Shown: positions 18,365-29,487, numbered from the stretch's first letter. The stretch is 64,000 nt of DNA from CAVSJR01 sp963728285 (GCA_963728285.1 CAVSJR010000005.1:124001-188000); one strand, 5' to 3'. Notes: a model not told the origin generated them from the sequence alone. Numbers and translations are program-made.

Positions 18365-18456
18365 TGGGCTCTCGTGCCGATCGAGACGCCGTCGAACTGG
18401 TCATCCCTCGAGCGATCTACGCTGAGGATGAGAGCAACACGAGGAGGGCAGCGAAC

Positions 18457-19425
18457 GTGAGCGAACGAGTTGAGCTGAGGACGATCGTGATGGCCACCCT
18501 GCGGAGGTGGTGGCTCGTGGTGCCGCTGACGCTGTTCGCGGCGGGCGCCGCCTACGCCGTCAGCCTGTCCATCACGCCGGTCTACCGGGCGTCGACGAGC
18601 GTGCTCGTCGGGCGGCGGCCTCGACGATACGAACGTGTCGCCGGACGACATCGACTCGAGCGAGCATCTCACGCTCCTGTACGCGGACATGGTCGGGCGC
18701 CAGCCGGTGCTGCAGGGCGTCGTCGACAGCCTGGGCCTGCGGACGACCTGGCAGCAGCTGCGCACGCGGGTGCACGGGGAGCTCGTGCCGGGCAACACCG
18801 AGCTGATCGTGATCACGGCCGACGGCCCCTCGACCGAGGAGGCGACCGAGATCGCGACGGCGACGGCGACCCAGCTCGTGGCGATCAGCCCGACCGACGT
18901 GCAGGACGTCAACCAGAGGTTCGTGGTGGAGCGGCTCGACACGCTGAGCCGCAACATCGACGCCAAGCAGCGCCGCATCGACTCCCTGCAGAAGCAGCTC
19001 ACGACCGCGGGATCCTCCGCGCAGGGCACGCTGCTGCGGAAGCAGATCGCCGAGGCGGAGGAGCAGATCGCCGCGTGGGCGGAGGAGTACACCGCGCTGC
19101 TCGAATCCAATACGCGGCGGATCGGTGAACCGCCTCGAGGTCATCGAGCGGGCGCAGGCGAGCTCGACGCCCGTGATCCCGAACACGACGTTCAACGTGC
19201 TCATCGCCGCGCTCCTCGGACTGCTGCTCGGCGCGGCGATCGCGTACGCGCTGGAGTTCCGCTCCCGCGAGCGGGCGAGGGACGCCCTCGGCCTGTCGAG
19301 GGCGCGCGCGCCGCGGAACGGCGGCGGGCGTTCGCGTCGACGGCGACCGCGGCGACCAGGCCGACGTTCCGGTCGGCCCGGCGCCCGAGACCGTCGCGGG
19401 ATCGTCCCGCCCGGAGGTGGGCTGA
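18457..19425 (+). CDS. Wzz-like chain-length determinant/polysaccharide co-polymerase, frameshifted
   Basis: Inner-membrane co-polymerase that sets glycan length or aids export. GTG follows AGGAGGG. First membrane helix WWLVVPLTLFAAGAAYAVSL at residues about 13-33, then the Wzz-type TPVYRASTSVLVG. An external coiled-coil region includes ERLDTLSRNIDAKQRRIDSL. The second helix is LIAALLGLLLGAAIAYALEF. Frame changes near 18612, 19115 and about 19300. The tail AAGVRVDGDRGDQADVPVGP runs to the stop at 19423. No cytoplasmic tyrosine-kinase domain is present; the kinase-like proteins downstream are of a different type. Confidence 0.75.
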
Positions 19426-19429
19426 CCCC

Positions 19430-21033
19430 TTGGCGCCGGAGCGTGACGTGCGAGCCTCCCCGTGGATCGGCGACCCGATCGAGACCAACGCCGCCGAGCG
19501 TGGGCCCGGCGTGCTCGATCGCGACGCCGCGTCCTCGGCCCGCAACGGCCACGCGCCCGCGGCGGATCCGACGCCCGCCGCCCTGGAGCTCGTCTCGCGC
19601 CTGTGTGAGGAGCTGACGGAGCGGGGGATCTCCTACTGCCATTGGAAGAGCAACGAGGCGCTCGATCGGTCGGCGAGCGGCGAGAACGACCTCGATCTGC
19701 TCATCTCGCGCGGCGATGCGCAGGGCTTCGCCGAGGTGCTTCGGCGCCTCGGGTTCAAGCAGGCTCGGCTGCGCCCCGCGAAGGAGCTGCCGGGCGTGTT
19801 CCATGCCTACGGGCTCGATGCGCCGTCGGGACGGTTCGTCCACGTCCACGCGCATTACCAGCTCGTCATCGGCGACGACATGACGAAGAACTACCGACTG
19901 CCCGTCGAGGAGCCCTACCTCGCTTCGTCGGTCCCGCAGGGCGTGTTCATGGTCCCGTCCGCGGCCTGGGAGCTCGCCGTGTTCGTCGTCCGCATGATGC
20001 TGAAGCACTCGACGTGGGACGCGATGCTGAGCCTGCAGGGGAGCCTCGCGGCGAGCGAGGCCCGGGAGCTCGACGACCTGACGAGCCGGGCCGACGCCGC
20101 CGAGCTCGGCGCGATCGTCCGCGGGCACCTGCCCTCCATCGGTCCGGAGTTGTTCGAGCGCTGCCTCGAGTGCCTGCGGCCCGGCAGGTCGGCGTGGTTC
20201 CGGGCGCGAACCGCCGCCCGGATGCAGCGCCGCCTGGCGGCATGCAGCCGCCGCCCACGCCCGGTCGACACGTGGCTCAAGCTGTGGCGGCGGGCGGCGG
20301 CCGTGACCCGCCGGTTCGTGCTCCGCCGGGGAACGCCCAAGCGGCTCGACGCCGGCGGCGCCCTCATCGCGGTCGTCGGCGGCGACGGCGCGGGGAAGTC
20401 CTCGGCCGTGGACGGATTGCGGGCCTGGCTGTCGACGGGCTTCGAGACGCGCCGCGTTCACCTCGGCAAGCCGCCCCGGTCGGCGACCACGATGGTGCTG
20501 AAGGGGATCATGGTCCTCGGCCGGCGGGCGGGGCGCTTCTCCAGCACGAGGATCCCCGCTCACGCGATGCCGGCCGACGCGGCGCGGTTCCCCGGCTACG
20601 CCTGGCTGCTGTGGCACGTCCTGACCGCCCGCGATCGCTACCGCGAGTACGCCGGGGCCCGGCGAAGCGCGACGAACGGCACGCTGGTGGTCTGCGACCG
20701 ATACCCCTTCCCCAGCTTCGATTCATGGACACCGCGCGGACGAGGGAGTTCGCGGGCGATCCGTCGCTCGGGAGGATCGCCCGCTCCCTGGTCCGCCGGG
20801 AGGCGATGTACTACGAACGAATCTCCGAGCCGGAGATCGCCATCGTCCTGCGCGTGGATCCCGACGTGGCGGTCGCACGGCGCGGCGACGAGGAGGAGGA
20901 CTTCGTTCGCCCGCGATGCGAGGAGGTCTGGCGGGCGGACTGGAGCGGAAGCCGCGCGATCGTCGTGGACGCCGGACGGACCAAGGAGCAGGTGCTGTCC
21001 GAGGTCAAGTCCATCGTCTGGTCGAGGCTGTGA
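19430..21033 (+). CDS. Nucleotidyltransferase-like domain fused to a thymidylate-kinase-like P-loop kinase, one frameshift
   Basis: About 535 residues. N-terminal part: GISYCHWKSNEALDRSASGE then NDLDLLISR, resembling a nucleotidyltransferase-fold (DLDLLI acidic pair) found in proteins of polysaccharide clusters. C-terminal part from about residue 310: Walker A in AVVGGDGAGKSSAVDGLRAW, CDRYPFPSFD (DRY signature of thymidylate kinases) and IAIVLRVDPDVAVARRGDEE. One frame change near 20722. The start is uncertain: TTG 19430 or GTG 19448, GGAGG lying 12 bases before the TTG. It likely phosphorylates a sugar, lipid or nucleotide intermediate; I cannot say which. Confidence 0.65.
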
Positions 21034-21034
21034 C

Positions 21035-22445
21035 GTGGCGGCCTCCGGGACGAACCGAAGGCGGCTGGCGGCCGAGGTCGTGGGGCCGCCCGGCTCCGGC
21101 AAGACGTCGCTGCTGGAGGCGCTGACCTCCTCCGGCGTCGGCGTGGGGCCGGTCGCCGAGTACCGGCGCATCCGGCACGTCCCGGCGTACCTGTGGAGCG
21201 TCCTCTCGCTCGCCCGCGTCCTGGTTCCCACCTCCGTCGTCGCGCGGCCGTCGCTGTGGGAGCTCAACAAGATGATCCGCCTGGAGGCGTCCTCGCGCGT
21301 GCTCCGCCGGTCCATCGTCGCGTCGGGGGAGCGCGTCGTCGTCTTCGCGCAGGGCCCCGTGTACACGCTGACCCGGCTGTGCGACCTCGCCGAGCGCTCG
21401 TCCGGCGCTCCCGCGTTTTGCCGCTGGTGGTCGGCGAAGCTCACCCAGTGGGCGACGGAGCTCGACCTGGCGATCGTGCTGGACGCGCCCGACGATGTGC
21501 TGATGCAGCGAATCCTCGACCGGCCCAAGGATCATCGAGCCAAGGGCGCGTCCGAGGCGTCGGCACGGTCGATCCTGTGGGCCGAGCGCGCCAGCTACGA
21601 CGCGGTGCTCGCGGACCTGTCGCGTCGCGGGCTGCCGATCCTCGGCATCGACACGGAGCAGAGCTCGGTGGCCGAGGCCACATCGACGGCCCTGGACTCG
21701 CTCGGCGTCCGCGCCGCTCGGGGACCCGGGATGCTCGTGGCGGTGATCGGATCCGACGGATCGGGCAAGTCGACGATCAGTCGCGATCTCTACGAGCGGC
21801 TCTCGTCGGAGATGGACGCGAAGCACCTGTACTTCGGCAGCGGTGACGGACCCTCGTCGCTGCTCCGGCGCCCGATGAAGGCGGTCAAGGACCGGTTCCT
21901 CGGGTCGAAGGAGTCGGCCCGCGAACCGGTCGGCGACGGGGCGGCCGGGCGCCCTCGGGGGTCGTGGCTCCCGGCGGCGCGGGTGGTGTGGGCGCTCGCC
22001 CTGGCCGCGGAGAAGCGACGCAAGCTCCGAACGGCGATGATCGCCCGCGACGACGGCGCGATCGTCGTCTGCGATCGCTATCCCCAGGTGCAGTTCCCCG
22101 GGCAGAACGACGGCCCGCTGCTGTGGCGCGTGGAGCCGGTCGAGATCCCGGCTGCTCCGGCGGATCGCCTCGTGGGAGGCCCGCCCGTACGAGCTCGCCG
22201 CCCGCTCGTCTCCCGACCTCGTCCTCCGCCTGGACGTGGACACCGACACCGCGAGCTCGCGCCGGCCCGGGCTCGGCCGGGACTATCTCGACGGGCGCAT
22301 CGCGCTCATCCGCTCGCTCCGATTCAACGGCTCGGCGGTGACCGAGATCGACGCCCGACGCCCGTACGCGGTCGTGCTGTCGGAGGCCGTCGCGGCGATC
22401 GACGCGACCGCGTCGCTCGGCGATCGCGCGACGGGGGACCGGTGA
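21035..22445 (+). CDS. Tandem P-loop kinase-like protein, one frameshift
   Basis: About 470 residues with two P-loop domains. First: VVGPPGSGKTSLLEALTS near residue 13, followed by LDLAIVLDAPDDVLMQRILD. Second: VAVIGSDGSGKSTISRDLYE near residue 232, then AIVVCDRYPQVQFPG and SPDLVLRLDVDTDTASSRRP, similar to thymidylate kinases. The frame changes near 22170. GTG starts two bases after the previous stop, and its stop overlaps the next GTG. Substrate unknown; it may act with its neighbour on a glycan precursor. Confidence 0.65.
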
Positions 22446-23410
22446 CCCGCATGCGCGCGGTCGTCACCGGCGCCGCGGGATTCGTCGGAAGCCACCTCGC
22501 GGAGCGGCTCGTCGCCGAGGGACACGGCGTCCTGGCCGTCGACTGCCTCACCGACTACTACGACCTCGGGCAGAAGCGGTCGAACCTGGAGGCCCTCGCC
22601 GCGCTGCCGAGCTGTGAGATCGCCCGCGTGGATCTGCGCGACGGCGATCTCCGACCGCTCCTCGCCGACGCCGACGTCGTCTTCCACCAGGCCGGCCAGC
22701 CCGGCGTCAGGGCGTCGTGGAGCGAGGGGTTCGTCCCCTACGTCGAGCACAACGTCCTCGTCACGCAGCGGCTCCTGGAGGCCGTGAAGGACGCCGGGGT
22801 CCGGCGGTTCGTCTACGCCTCGAGCTCGTCCGTCTACGGCAACGCGACGTCGTACCCGACCGACGAGGACGACATGCCGCGGCCGCAGAGCCCCTACGGC
22901 GTCACGAAGCTCGCGGCCGAGCACCTGTGCGGCGTCTACGCCCGCACGTGGGGCGTGCCGACGGTCGCGCTTCGCTACTTCACCGTCTACGGGCCGAGAC
23001 AGCGCCCCGACATGGCGATGCATCGCCTGATCGAGGCGGCGATGGCCGGGAGCTCCTTCCCGCTGTACGGGGACGGGCGTCAGATCCGCGACTTCACCTA
23101 CGTCGGCGACGTGGTCGAGGCCAACCTGCTCGCCGCCGGCGCCGACGTCGCGCCGGGCTCGGTCCTGAACATCGCCGGCGGCACCGCGACGAGCCTGCTC
23201 GAGGTCGTCGAGATCGTCGGCGAGCTGGTCGGACGACCCGTCAGGCTCGAGCGGCGCCCGGCCGAGGCCGGCGACGTGGAGCGCACCGGCGGCTCGAGCC
23301 GCCGCGCGGCGGAGGCCCTGGGCTGGAGCCCGGCGGTCCGGCTCCCGGATGGCCTGGCGGAGCAGGTTCGCTGGCATGCCGGCCGCGTTCGCTCCGGGGC
23401 GCTGGCGTGA
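22442..23410 (+). CDS. NAD-dependent epimerase/dehydratase (UDP-glucuronate/UDP-glucose 4-epimerase-like)
   Basis: Extended SDR of 322 residues. VVTGAAGFVGSHLAERL at residue 6; DCLTDYYDLGQKRSNLEAL is the motif common in UDP-glucuronate 4-epimerases (it follows DxxNxYY-type loops); VFHQAGQPGVRASW; catalytic Ser in YASSSSVYGNA and YGVTK in PQSPYGVTKLAAEHL; FTVYGPRQRPDMAM; IRDFTYVGDVV. Uses NAD to interconvert sugar C4 epimers; with ugd in the cluster, UDP-galacturonate is a plausible product. Overlaps both neighbours by four bases. Confidence 0.85.
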   Translation: MTRMRAVVTGAAGFVGSHLAERLVAEGHGVLAVDCLTDYYDLGQKRSNLEALAALPSCEIARVDLRDGDLRPLLADADVVFHQAGQPGVRASWSEGFVPYVEHNVLVTQRLLEAVKDAGVRRFVYASSSSVYGNATSYPTDEDDMPRPQSPYGVTKLAAEHLCGVYARTWGVPTVALRYFTVYGPRQRPDMAMHRLIEAAMAGSSFPLYGDGRQIRDFTYVGDVVEANLLAAGADVAPGSVLNIAGGTATSLLEVVEIVGELVGRPVRLERRPAEAGDVERTGGSSRRAAEALGWSPAVRLPDGLAEQVRWHAGRVRSGALA

Positions 23411-24186
23411 ACCATGGGGACACCGCCGCCGACGGAGCGGCGCGAGGCGCGCTGCTGATCGAGTTCTGCGGCCTCCCCGGCGCCGGCAAGTCGCACCTCG
23501 CCGGCGCCCTCCTCGCGAGCCTGCGGCGCGAGGGGATCCCGGCGCGCGCCGGCGACGCGTCGATCGCTCCGGACATCGCCCCGGTCCGGCGCATCCCCCG
23601 CAAGCTCCTCGCGGCCGGGCGGGAGGTGCTCTCCGATCCCGCCGGGGCCGCGCGCGTCGGCCTCGCGATCGCGCGCGCCGAGCGGGATGCCGTGGACGTC
23701 GTCTCCAGGTCCCTGCAGTGGTTCGTGACCCAGCGGGTCCTCGACCGAGCGGCCGGGCGGGCGGGCGTGCACGTGTTCGGGGAGGGCGTGCTCCAGGCGC
23801 TGTGGTCCATCGGCCTGCGAGGGGATCCCGACGCGCTGCTGGAGCTGCTGGACGCCGGCGCCGCCCGGTGGATCCGGCCCAGGGTCCTCGTGGTGGTGAA
23901 CGCGCCGACCGACGTGGCCGACGCCCGGCTCGGCGCCCGGCGCTCGAGTCACAGCCGGACCCAGGCCCTCGGCGCCGCAGAGCGAACGGCGGAGCTGCGG
24001 CGGGGGCGGGAGCTCCTCGAATCCCTCGTCGAATGGTGGCGGGCATCGAGTCGGGAGGGGGAGATCGTCGAGGTCGACAACGGCGACGACGAACCGCGGG
24101 ATCGGGAGGTCGCGCTGCTGGTGAATCGGATCGTCACGCTCATGGGCCCGGCGGCACGCCGCGGAGGGATCGCGATCCCGTCCTGA
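23407..24186 (+). CDS. P-loop kinase-like protein
   Basis: 259 residues. Walker A in IEFCGLPGAGKSHLAGALLA near residue 22; a later strand RPRVLVVVNAPTDVADARL plus ARRSSHSRTQ resembles the lid of small-molecule kinases. It is the third P-loop protein in the operon and its last gene. GTG overlaps the preceding stop. Not assigned to a named family. Its end faces the DUF1996 gene across 21 bp; no classical terminator is evident there. Confidence 0.6.
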   Translation: MNHGDTAADGAARGALLIEFCGLPGAGKSHLAGALLASLRREGIPARAGDASIAPDIAPVRRIPRKLLAAGREVLSDPAGAARVGLAIARAERDAVDVVSRSLQWFVTQRVLDRAAGRAGVHVFGEGVLQALWSIGLRGDPDALLELLDAGAARWIRPRVLVVVNAPTDVADARLGARRSSHSRTQALGAAERTAELRRGRELLESLVEWWRASSREGEIVEVDNGDDEPRDREVALLVNRIVTLMGPAARRGGIAIPS

Positions 24187-24207
24187 GCCGCCGTTCGCGG
24201 GCGACGC

Positions 24208-25033
24208 CTAGGCCGCCAGCACGCCGCAGTCGATCGCGCGCGTTGATGCACCGATCCACGAGGCGGACGAGACGGCGCTGATGCCACGAGTTGATGAAGT
24301 CGCCGTGCAGCGTGTACGGGAATCCGCTCGAGAGCGTCACCCTGGACCCCTGCCGGAAGCCGAACTCGAGGCGCGCGATCAGGCGCGGGAGCGCGACCGG
24401 GTGGCTCCGCGGGCACGTGTCGAGGCCGCCGTTGCGGTCGACGGACTCCGACATGTGGCTGCGGTGATCCGCCGAGTCGAGGTGGACGCCGTCCCAGCAC
24501 TCGGGGAACTTCACGTGATAGACGACGTGCTCGCCCCGACCGCAGTCGTGCGGCGTGGCGGTGTGCTCCTCGTGGTCGCACTGCCACCACACCTTGTTGA
24601 GGTCCTGCGGGCCCGGTCGCGCGGGCATCTCCCCAGACCATCTTCAGGCCCTTGGGAAACGGTTGCACGTCGCTCGGTGGATCGATGATGCTCCGGTAGT
24701 AGAACTTCACGCTGTAGGGTCGCCGCAGGATCGCCGTTGAAGTACACGCGTCGGGAACCAGTAGGCCGCCGTGTCCCTCGTGAGCTCGCACGTCGTGTTC
24801 TTGCCGAGCAGCGAGTCGTAGGTCGAGGACGCGTCGGTGCTCCTGTTCCCGTAGAAGTCGTGGAGATGGCTCGCCCCCGGCTGGCCCGGATAGACGATGG
24901 GATCATCCTCCGCGCGATGCGAGATGTCGCACTTGTTGATCCAGCCGACCGTCATGTCGCTCGCGCCGGCCACGGCCGGCATGAACGAGGTCGCGATAAG
25001 CAGGACCCCGATGGACGGGAGCCACTTCCGCAT
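24208..25033 (-). CDS. Secreted DUF1996 family protein, frameshifted
   Basis: Signal peptide MRKWLPSIGVLLIATSFMPA ending near VAGASD, preceded by GGAGAGG. Typical DUF1996 blocks follow in order: GQPGASHLHDFYGN, CDHEEHTATPHDCGRG-like cysteine region, CWDGVHLDSADHRSHM, TCPRSHPVALPRLIARLEFG, GFPYTLHGDFINSW. Frame changes near 24725, 24640 and possibly 24235; the stop used here is the TAG at 24208, another at 24140 is possible. The family is common in actinobacteria and fungi with unproved function. It lies 46 bp downstream of the giant propeller gene on the same strand, so probably cotranscribed. Confidence 0.75.
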
Positions 25034-25079
25034 GTGGACCTCTCCTTCAACACAGCCGTTCGGGGGAACGGACCTCCTG

Positions 25080-27370
25080 TTACGTCGTGTATTCGATGTG
25101 CAGGGATGCCGCGATGGCCGCCCCGCTCTCGAATGCCTCAGCCGTTCTCTTCCCCGTACCGGTTATCTTGAAGGCCATCGCGTTGCCGGAGGCCCAGCCT
25201 CCCTGGCCGATGAGCTCCTGAACGATCGTCTTGATCTCGGGCGTCCGCTGATCCTGACCCCGTGCTCCCACGGTGGGCCAGGTCGGAACGGCGTCCACGG
25301 CACCGATGCCTGCGTGTTCGGCCGCGACGAGACGTTGTTCGTCGCGGTGGTGAAGGTCACCGGGTTCGGGTTCAGCTCGCCCCGAACCGTCAGGTTGACG
25401 GGGTTGGCCGTCGTGACCTCGTCGACCTGGAACTGGATGTAGGCGTTGGTGATCGTTGCGCCGGACGGCACGGTGATGTTGGTGAACCGCAGGCCGTCCG
25501 TCTGGTTGTTGGAGCTCCCGTCCTGCACGAGCTCGATGTCGGAGCTCACGAGATCGACGGCGCCGCTCGCCTGCTGCTCGGCGTCATCCGAGCCGGCCGC
25601 GATCGACCGATTCAGGATGACGGGCGTCCCTCCCTGCGGTCTCCGGTGATCGTCACCTCGTCGAAGCTCGAGAGCTCCCCGTCGTTCGCCGTCAGGCGAA
25701 GCACGTAGGTCCCTGCCTGGGAGAAGCTCGCGTCCGTGTTGGCGGTGGTCGGGCTGGTGAAGGTGACCGTCCCCGGCCCGGAGGTCTTCGTCCACTGCTT
25801 CGTCGTGGAGCCCGGGACGGCCGGCAGGCCGTCGTCGGTCACCGACCCGTTCAGCGTCACCGTCGTCGGGAAGGTGACGGTCTGGTCGGGCCCGGCGTTC
25901 ACCACCGGCGCCTGGTTCCCTGCCGGCTGCGGGTTCACGGTCACGGTCACCTCGTCGAAGCTCGACAGCTGCCCGTCGTTCGCCGTCAGGCGAAGCACGT
26001 AGGTCCCGGCCTGGGAGAAGCTCGCGTCCGTGTTGGCGGTGGTCGGGCTGGTGAAGGTGACCGTTCCCGGCCCGGAGGTCTTCGTCCACTGCTTCGTCGT
26101 GGATCCCGGGGATGGCCGGCAGGCCGTCGTCGGTCACGGTCCCGTTCAGCGTCGCCGAGCTCGGGAAGCGTGATCGTCTGGTCGGGCCCGGCGTTCACCA
26201 CCGGCGCCTGGTTTCCGGGCCCTCCGCCGGTCGTGTATTCGATGTGCAGGGATGCCGCGATGGCCGCCCCGCTCTCGAATGCCTCAGCCGTTCTCTTCCC
26301 CGTACCGGTTATCTTGAAGGCCATCGCGTTGCCGGAGGCCCAGCCTCCCTGGCCGATGAGCTCCTGAACGATCGACTTGATCTCGGGCGTCCGCTGATCC
26401 TGACCCCGTGCTCCCACGGTGGGCCAGGTCGGAACGGGCGTCCACGGCACCGATGCCTGCGTGTTCGGCCGCGACGAGACGTTGTTCGTCGCGGTGGTGA
26501 AGGTCACCGGGTTCGGATTCAGCTCGCCCCGAACCGTCAGGTTGACGGGGGTGGCCGTCGTGACCTCGTCGACCTGGAACTGGATGTAGGCGTTGGTGAT
26601 CGTTGCGCCGGACGGCACGGTGATGTTGGTGAACCGCAGGCCGATCGGTCTGGTTGTTGCTGCTCCCGTCCTGCACGAGCTCGATGTCGGAGCTCACGAG
26701 ATCGACGGCGCCGCTCGCCTGCTGCTCGGCGTCATCCGAGCCGGCCGCGATCGACCGATTCAGGATGACGGGCGTCCCTCCCGCGGTCTCCGTGATCGTC
26801 ACCTCGTCGAAGCTCGAGAGCTCCCCGTCGTTCGCCGTCAGGCGAAGCACGTAGGTCCCGGCCTGGGAGAAGAGGCGTCCGTGTTGGCGGTGGTCGGGCT
26901 GGTGAAGGTGACCGTCCCCGGCCCGGAGGTCTTCGTCCACTGCTTCGTCGTGGATCCCGGGACGGCCGGCAGGCCGTCGTCGGTCACCGACCCGTTCAGC
27001 GTCACCGTCGTCGGGAAGGTGACGGTCTGGTCGGGCCCGGCGTTCACCACCGGCGCCTGGTTCCCGGCCGCCTGTGGGTTCACGGTCACCGTCACCTCGT
27101 CGAAGCCGACAGCTGCCCGTCGTTCGCCGTCAGGCGAAGCACGTAGGTGCCGGCCTGGGAGAAGCTCGCGTCCGTGTTGGCGGTGGTCGGGCTGGTGAAG
27201 GTGACCGTTCCCGGCCCGGAGGTCTTCGTCCACTGCTTCGTCGTGGAGCCCGGCGATGCTCGGCAGGCCGTCGTCGGTCACGGTGCCGTTCAGCGTCGCC
27301 GAGCTCGGGAAGGTGATCGTCTGGTCGGGCCCGGCGTTCACCACCGGCGCCTGGTTCTGCGGCGGCTCGG
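25080..27370 (-). repeat. 1.15-kb tandem duplication inside the giant propeller/PKD gene
   Basis: The block from about 25,085 recurs at about 26,231 with a constant offset of 1,145-1,146 bp up to about 27,370. Each copy encodes two PKD domains and one beta-rich domain. The copies are nearly identical at the DNA level; I see only scattered substitutions and indels, for example CGTC versus CGAC near 25,230/26,375. Recent duplication or homogenisation is likely. Confidence 0.85.
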
Positions 27371-29324
27371 GTTCACGGTCACGTCAGCTCATCGAAGCCG
27401 GACAGCGCCGAGTCGTTCGCCGTCAGGCGAAGCACGTAGGTCCCGGCCTGGGAGAACGTCGCCGTCGTGTTGACGTTGTTCGGGGCGCCGAAGGTGACGG
27501 TTCCCGGACCCGAGATCTTCGTCCACTGCTTCGTCGTTGTCCCTGGCGGGCCGGCTGGCCATCGTCGGTCACGGTGCCGCTCAGCGTCGACCGAGGTCGG
27601 GAGCTGTGATCGTCTGGTCCGGTCCCGGCGTTCACGACCGGCGCCGTGTTCGGGCGGCGGAGCCGATCGACATCTCATACATCTTGCCGTCGTTCTCGTT
27701 CGGGTTCGAGTCGTTGTCCAGGCCGCGGTCGACGATGTAGAAGTTCTTGACGCTGGCGCTGGCGCTGGAGCGGGCGAATTCGAGCCCCGCCGCGTTGATG
27801 GGGTTCGCCGCCGAGATGCTGATCGTGCGCAGCGAGCGTGCCCGTCGGGCTCGTCTCGTAGATCGTGTTGCTCTTGTGGTCGAGGATGAAGATGTTGTTG
27901 TTCGACTCGTCGACGGCGATGCCCTCGGGATCGATCGCTCCGAACTGGCCGACGTCGAAGTGCGTCGCGACGTCGTCGCCCTGGGGAGGCACGCCGTTGC
28001 CGGGCACTCCGTTGGGGCCCGGGGCGACGTCGTAGACCTCGTTCCCGACGCCGTCGATGACGTAGTAGTGGTTGTTGTTGTTGTTGAACGCCGAGCCCTC
28101 GGCGTCCTCGGAGCCGAAGTTCCTCGTGTTGATGTTGCCGGTGAGGTCGTCGGCGCTTCCCCAACGGCCGTCCGGCCCGGGCCGGTCGAGGAAGACCCGA
28201 TTGGCATCGTCGTCGGAGATGTAGAGCTGGCTGTTCGACGTTCGGAACCCGGCGCCGGTCGGCTCGTCGGAGAAGGCCGAGGTGTTGCCGGTCTGCACGA
28301 GGCCGCCCGTCAGGGTGGTCTTGAACATGTTCGCGCCCTGGTAGATCGACATCTCGTCGACCTCGGAGTCGACGATCATCATGTTGTTCTGCGACGGGAT
28401 GTAGGCGATGCCGGCCGAGTCGGGGACCGGCGGATTCAGATTGGCGAGGTTCGAGGTGCGCACGAGCGTGGCGTTCTGGTTCACGGGAGCGGCGATCGCG
28501 GCCGCGAGGGAGACCTCGAGCACCTGGCCGAGGACGGCGCTCGAGCCGGAGTCGGCGATGAACAGGCTCGTCTCGGCGGGCTTGTCCGTGTAGTCGGCGC
28601 TCGGCGCGAACACCATCGAGCCGGGGTCGCGGACGCGCTCGTTGAAGTCGTAGGCCCGTCGAACGACGCCCGTCGTGTCGAGCCCGTACAGGATCTTCGA
28701 GGCGCGGTCCATCGTGTACAGGAGGCCGTCCGCCTTGTTGAACGCGAGCCCCTGGAGCGTGACGGCGTCGAGGGCCTGGATCGGGATCTCTGTGACCGTG
28801 GGAGTGGGGTCGCTCGCGGAGGACAGTTGGAAGATCGTCTTTGTCGCCGCGTCCAGGACGTACCAGCGGCCGGCGCTGTCGAACGTGGCGCCCACGGGCG
28901 ACTGGAGGCCGAGGTCGGAGACGTCGCGGCGGTCGACCGTGCCGGTCGGCGTGATGGCGACGAGGACGTTGCCGGACAGGGCGGTGAACTCGCCGGCGAC
29001 CGGATCGAAGGCCAGGGTGTCGGCCGTCGTGGTCGTCTCGGGGATCGTGGCCGTCACGTCGCCCGCGGGATCCTCGATGGTCGTCAGGCCCACGAGGTCG
29101 AGCGTGCCGTCGACCTTGGCGTCGGCCAGGAACAGTGCGCTCTCCGCCGGCGAGTACGTCAGCGCGGCCGGGCGAGCCTCGCCGAACTCGCTCGGGTAGA
29201 TCGACCGGATGGTCGTGGCCTCGCGAACCTGGATATCCGGAGTGCCGGCCGACGGCTCCGAGTGGCCGGGAGCAGCATCGCGCCGAGGGCGCCGCTGAGG
29301 AGAGATCGCGGCCAGGCGCCTCAT
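25080..29324 (-). CDS. Giant secreted beta-propeller / PKD-repeat protein, frameshifted
   Basis: About 1,410 residues. Start ATG at 29324 gives MRRLAAIS and, after a shift, LLSGALGAMLLPA, a signal peptide like those of its paralogues at 33811 and 34830. An N-terminal propeller-like half (to about 27,670) has repeats such as SAGIAYIPSQNNMMIVDSEV, LYISDDDANRVFLD and PGPDGRWGSADD. Then five PKD-type domains (NQAPVVNAGPDQT, TKQWTKTSGPGTVTF, GTYVLRLTANDG) and two copies of a beta-rich domain beginning GGTPVILNRSIAAGSDDAEQ and ending AASLHIEYTT. Order: propeller, PKD, [PKD, PKD, X], [PKD, PKD, X]. Several indels at 27,370-27,860 and within the repeats. Probably an adhesin or surface protein; no LPXTG or C-terminal anchor seen. 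Dyad site 4 lies upstream. Confidence 0.75.
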
Positions 29325-29429
29325 GCGGTGCGCGGACTGGCTGTCGAACGTGCTGTGAAAGACGCAAGATTTCACCCCCGGGCGCGCTGCGCCCTCCAAG
29401 ACATGCTTGCCGGACGGGACATCCGAACA

Positions 29430-29486
29430 AAGCTAGCGGCAGGTTCCTCAAACAACATCCGTTGATCGGCGTAGAGGACGTACGTC
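29430..29486 (-). promoter_or_regulatory. Dyad site 4 (GACGTA-N7-TACGCC on this strand) and -10 TAGCTT
   Basis: The dyad occupies 29468-29486; reading leftwards, TAGCTT begins exactly 32 bp later (29435-29430) in the context GCCGCTAGCTT. The predicted start near 29423 is about 100 bases before the giant propeller ATG. Confidence 0.65.
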
Positions 29487-29487
29487 G

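Noticed and set aside
18635..23410. A single 1,591-codon open frame on the plus strand
   Set aside because: It spans four genes because high G+C leaves few stops and indels shift frames. Start/stop overlaps and family boundaries show separate Wzz, kinase, kinase and epimerase genes.
27379..29465. Long plus-strand and alternative minus frames of 570-690 codons over the propeller gene
   Set aside because: Arg/Gly/Ala-rich shadow translations with no recognisable motifs; the minus frame with propeller repeats is the real one.
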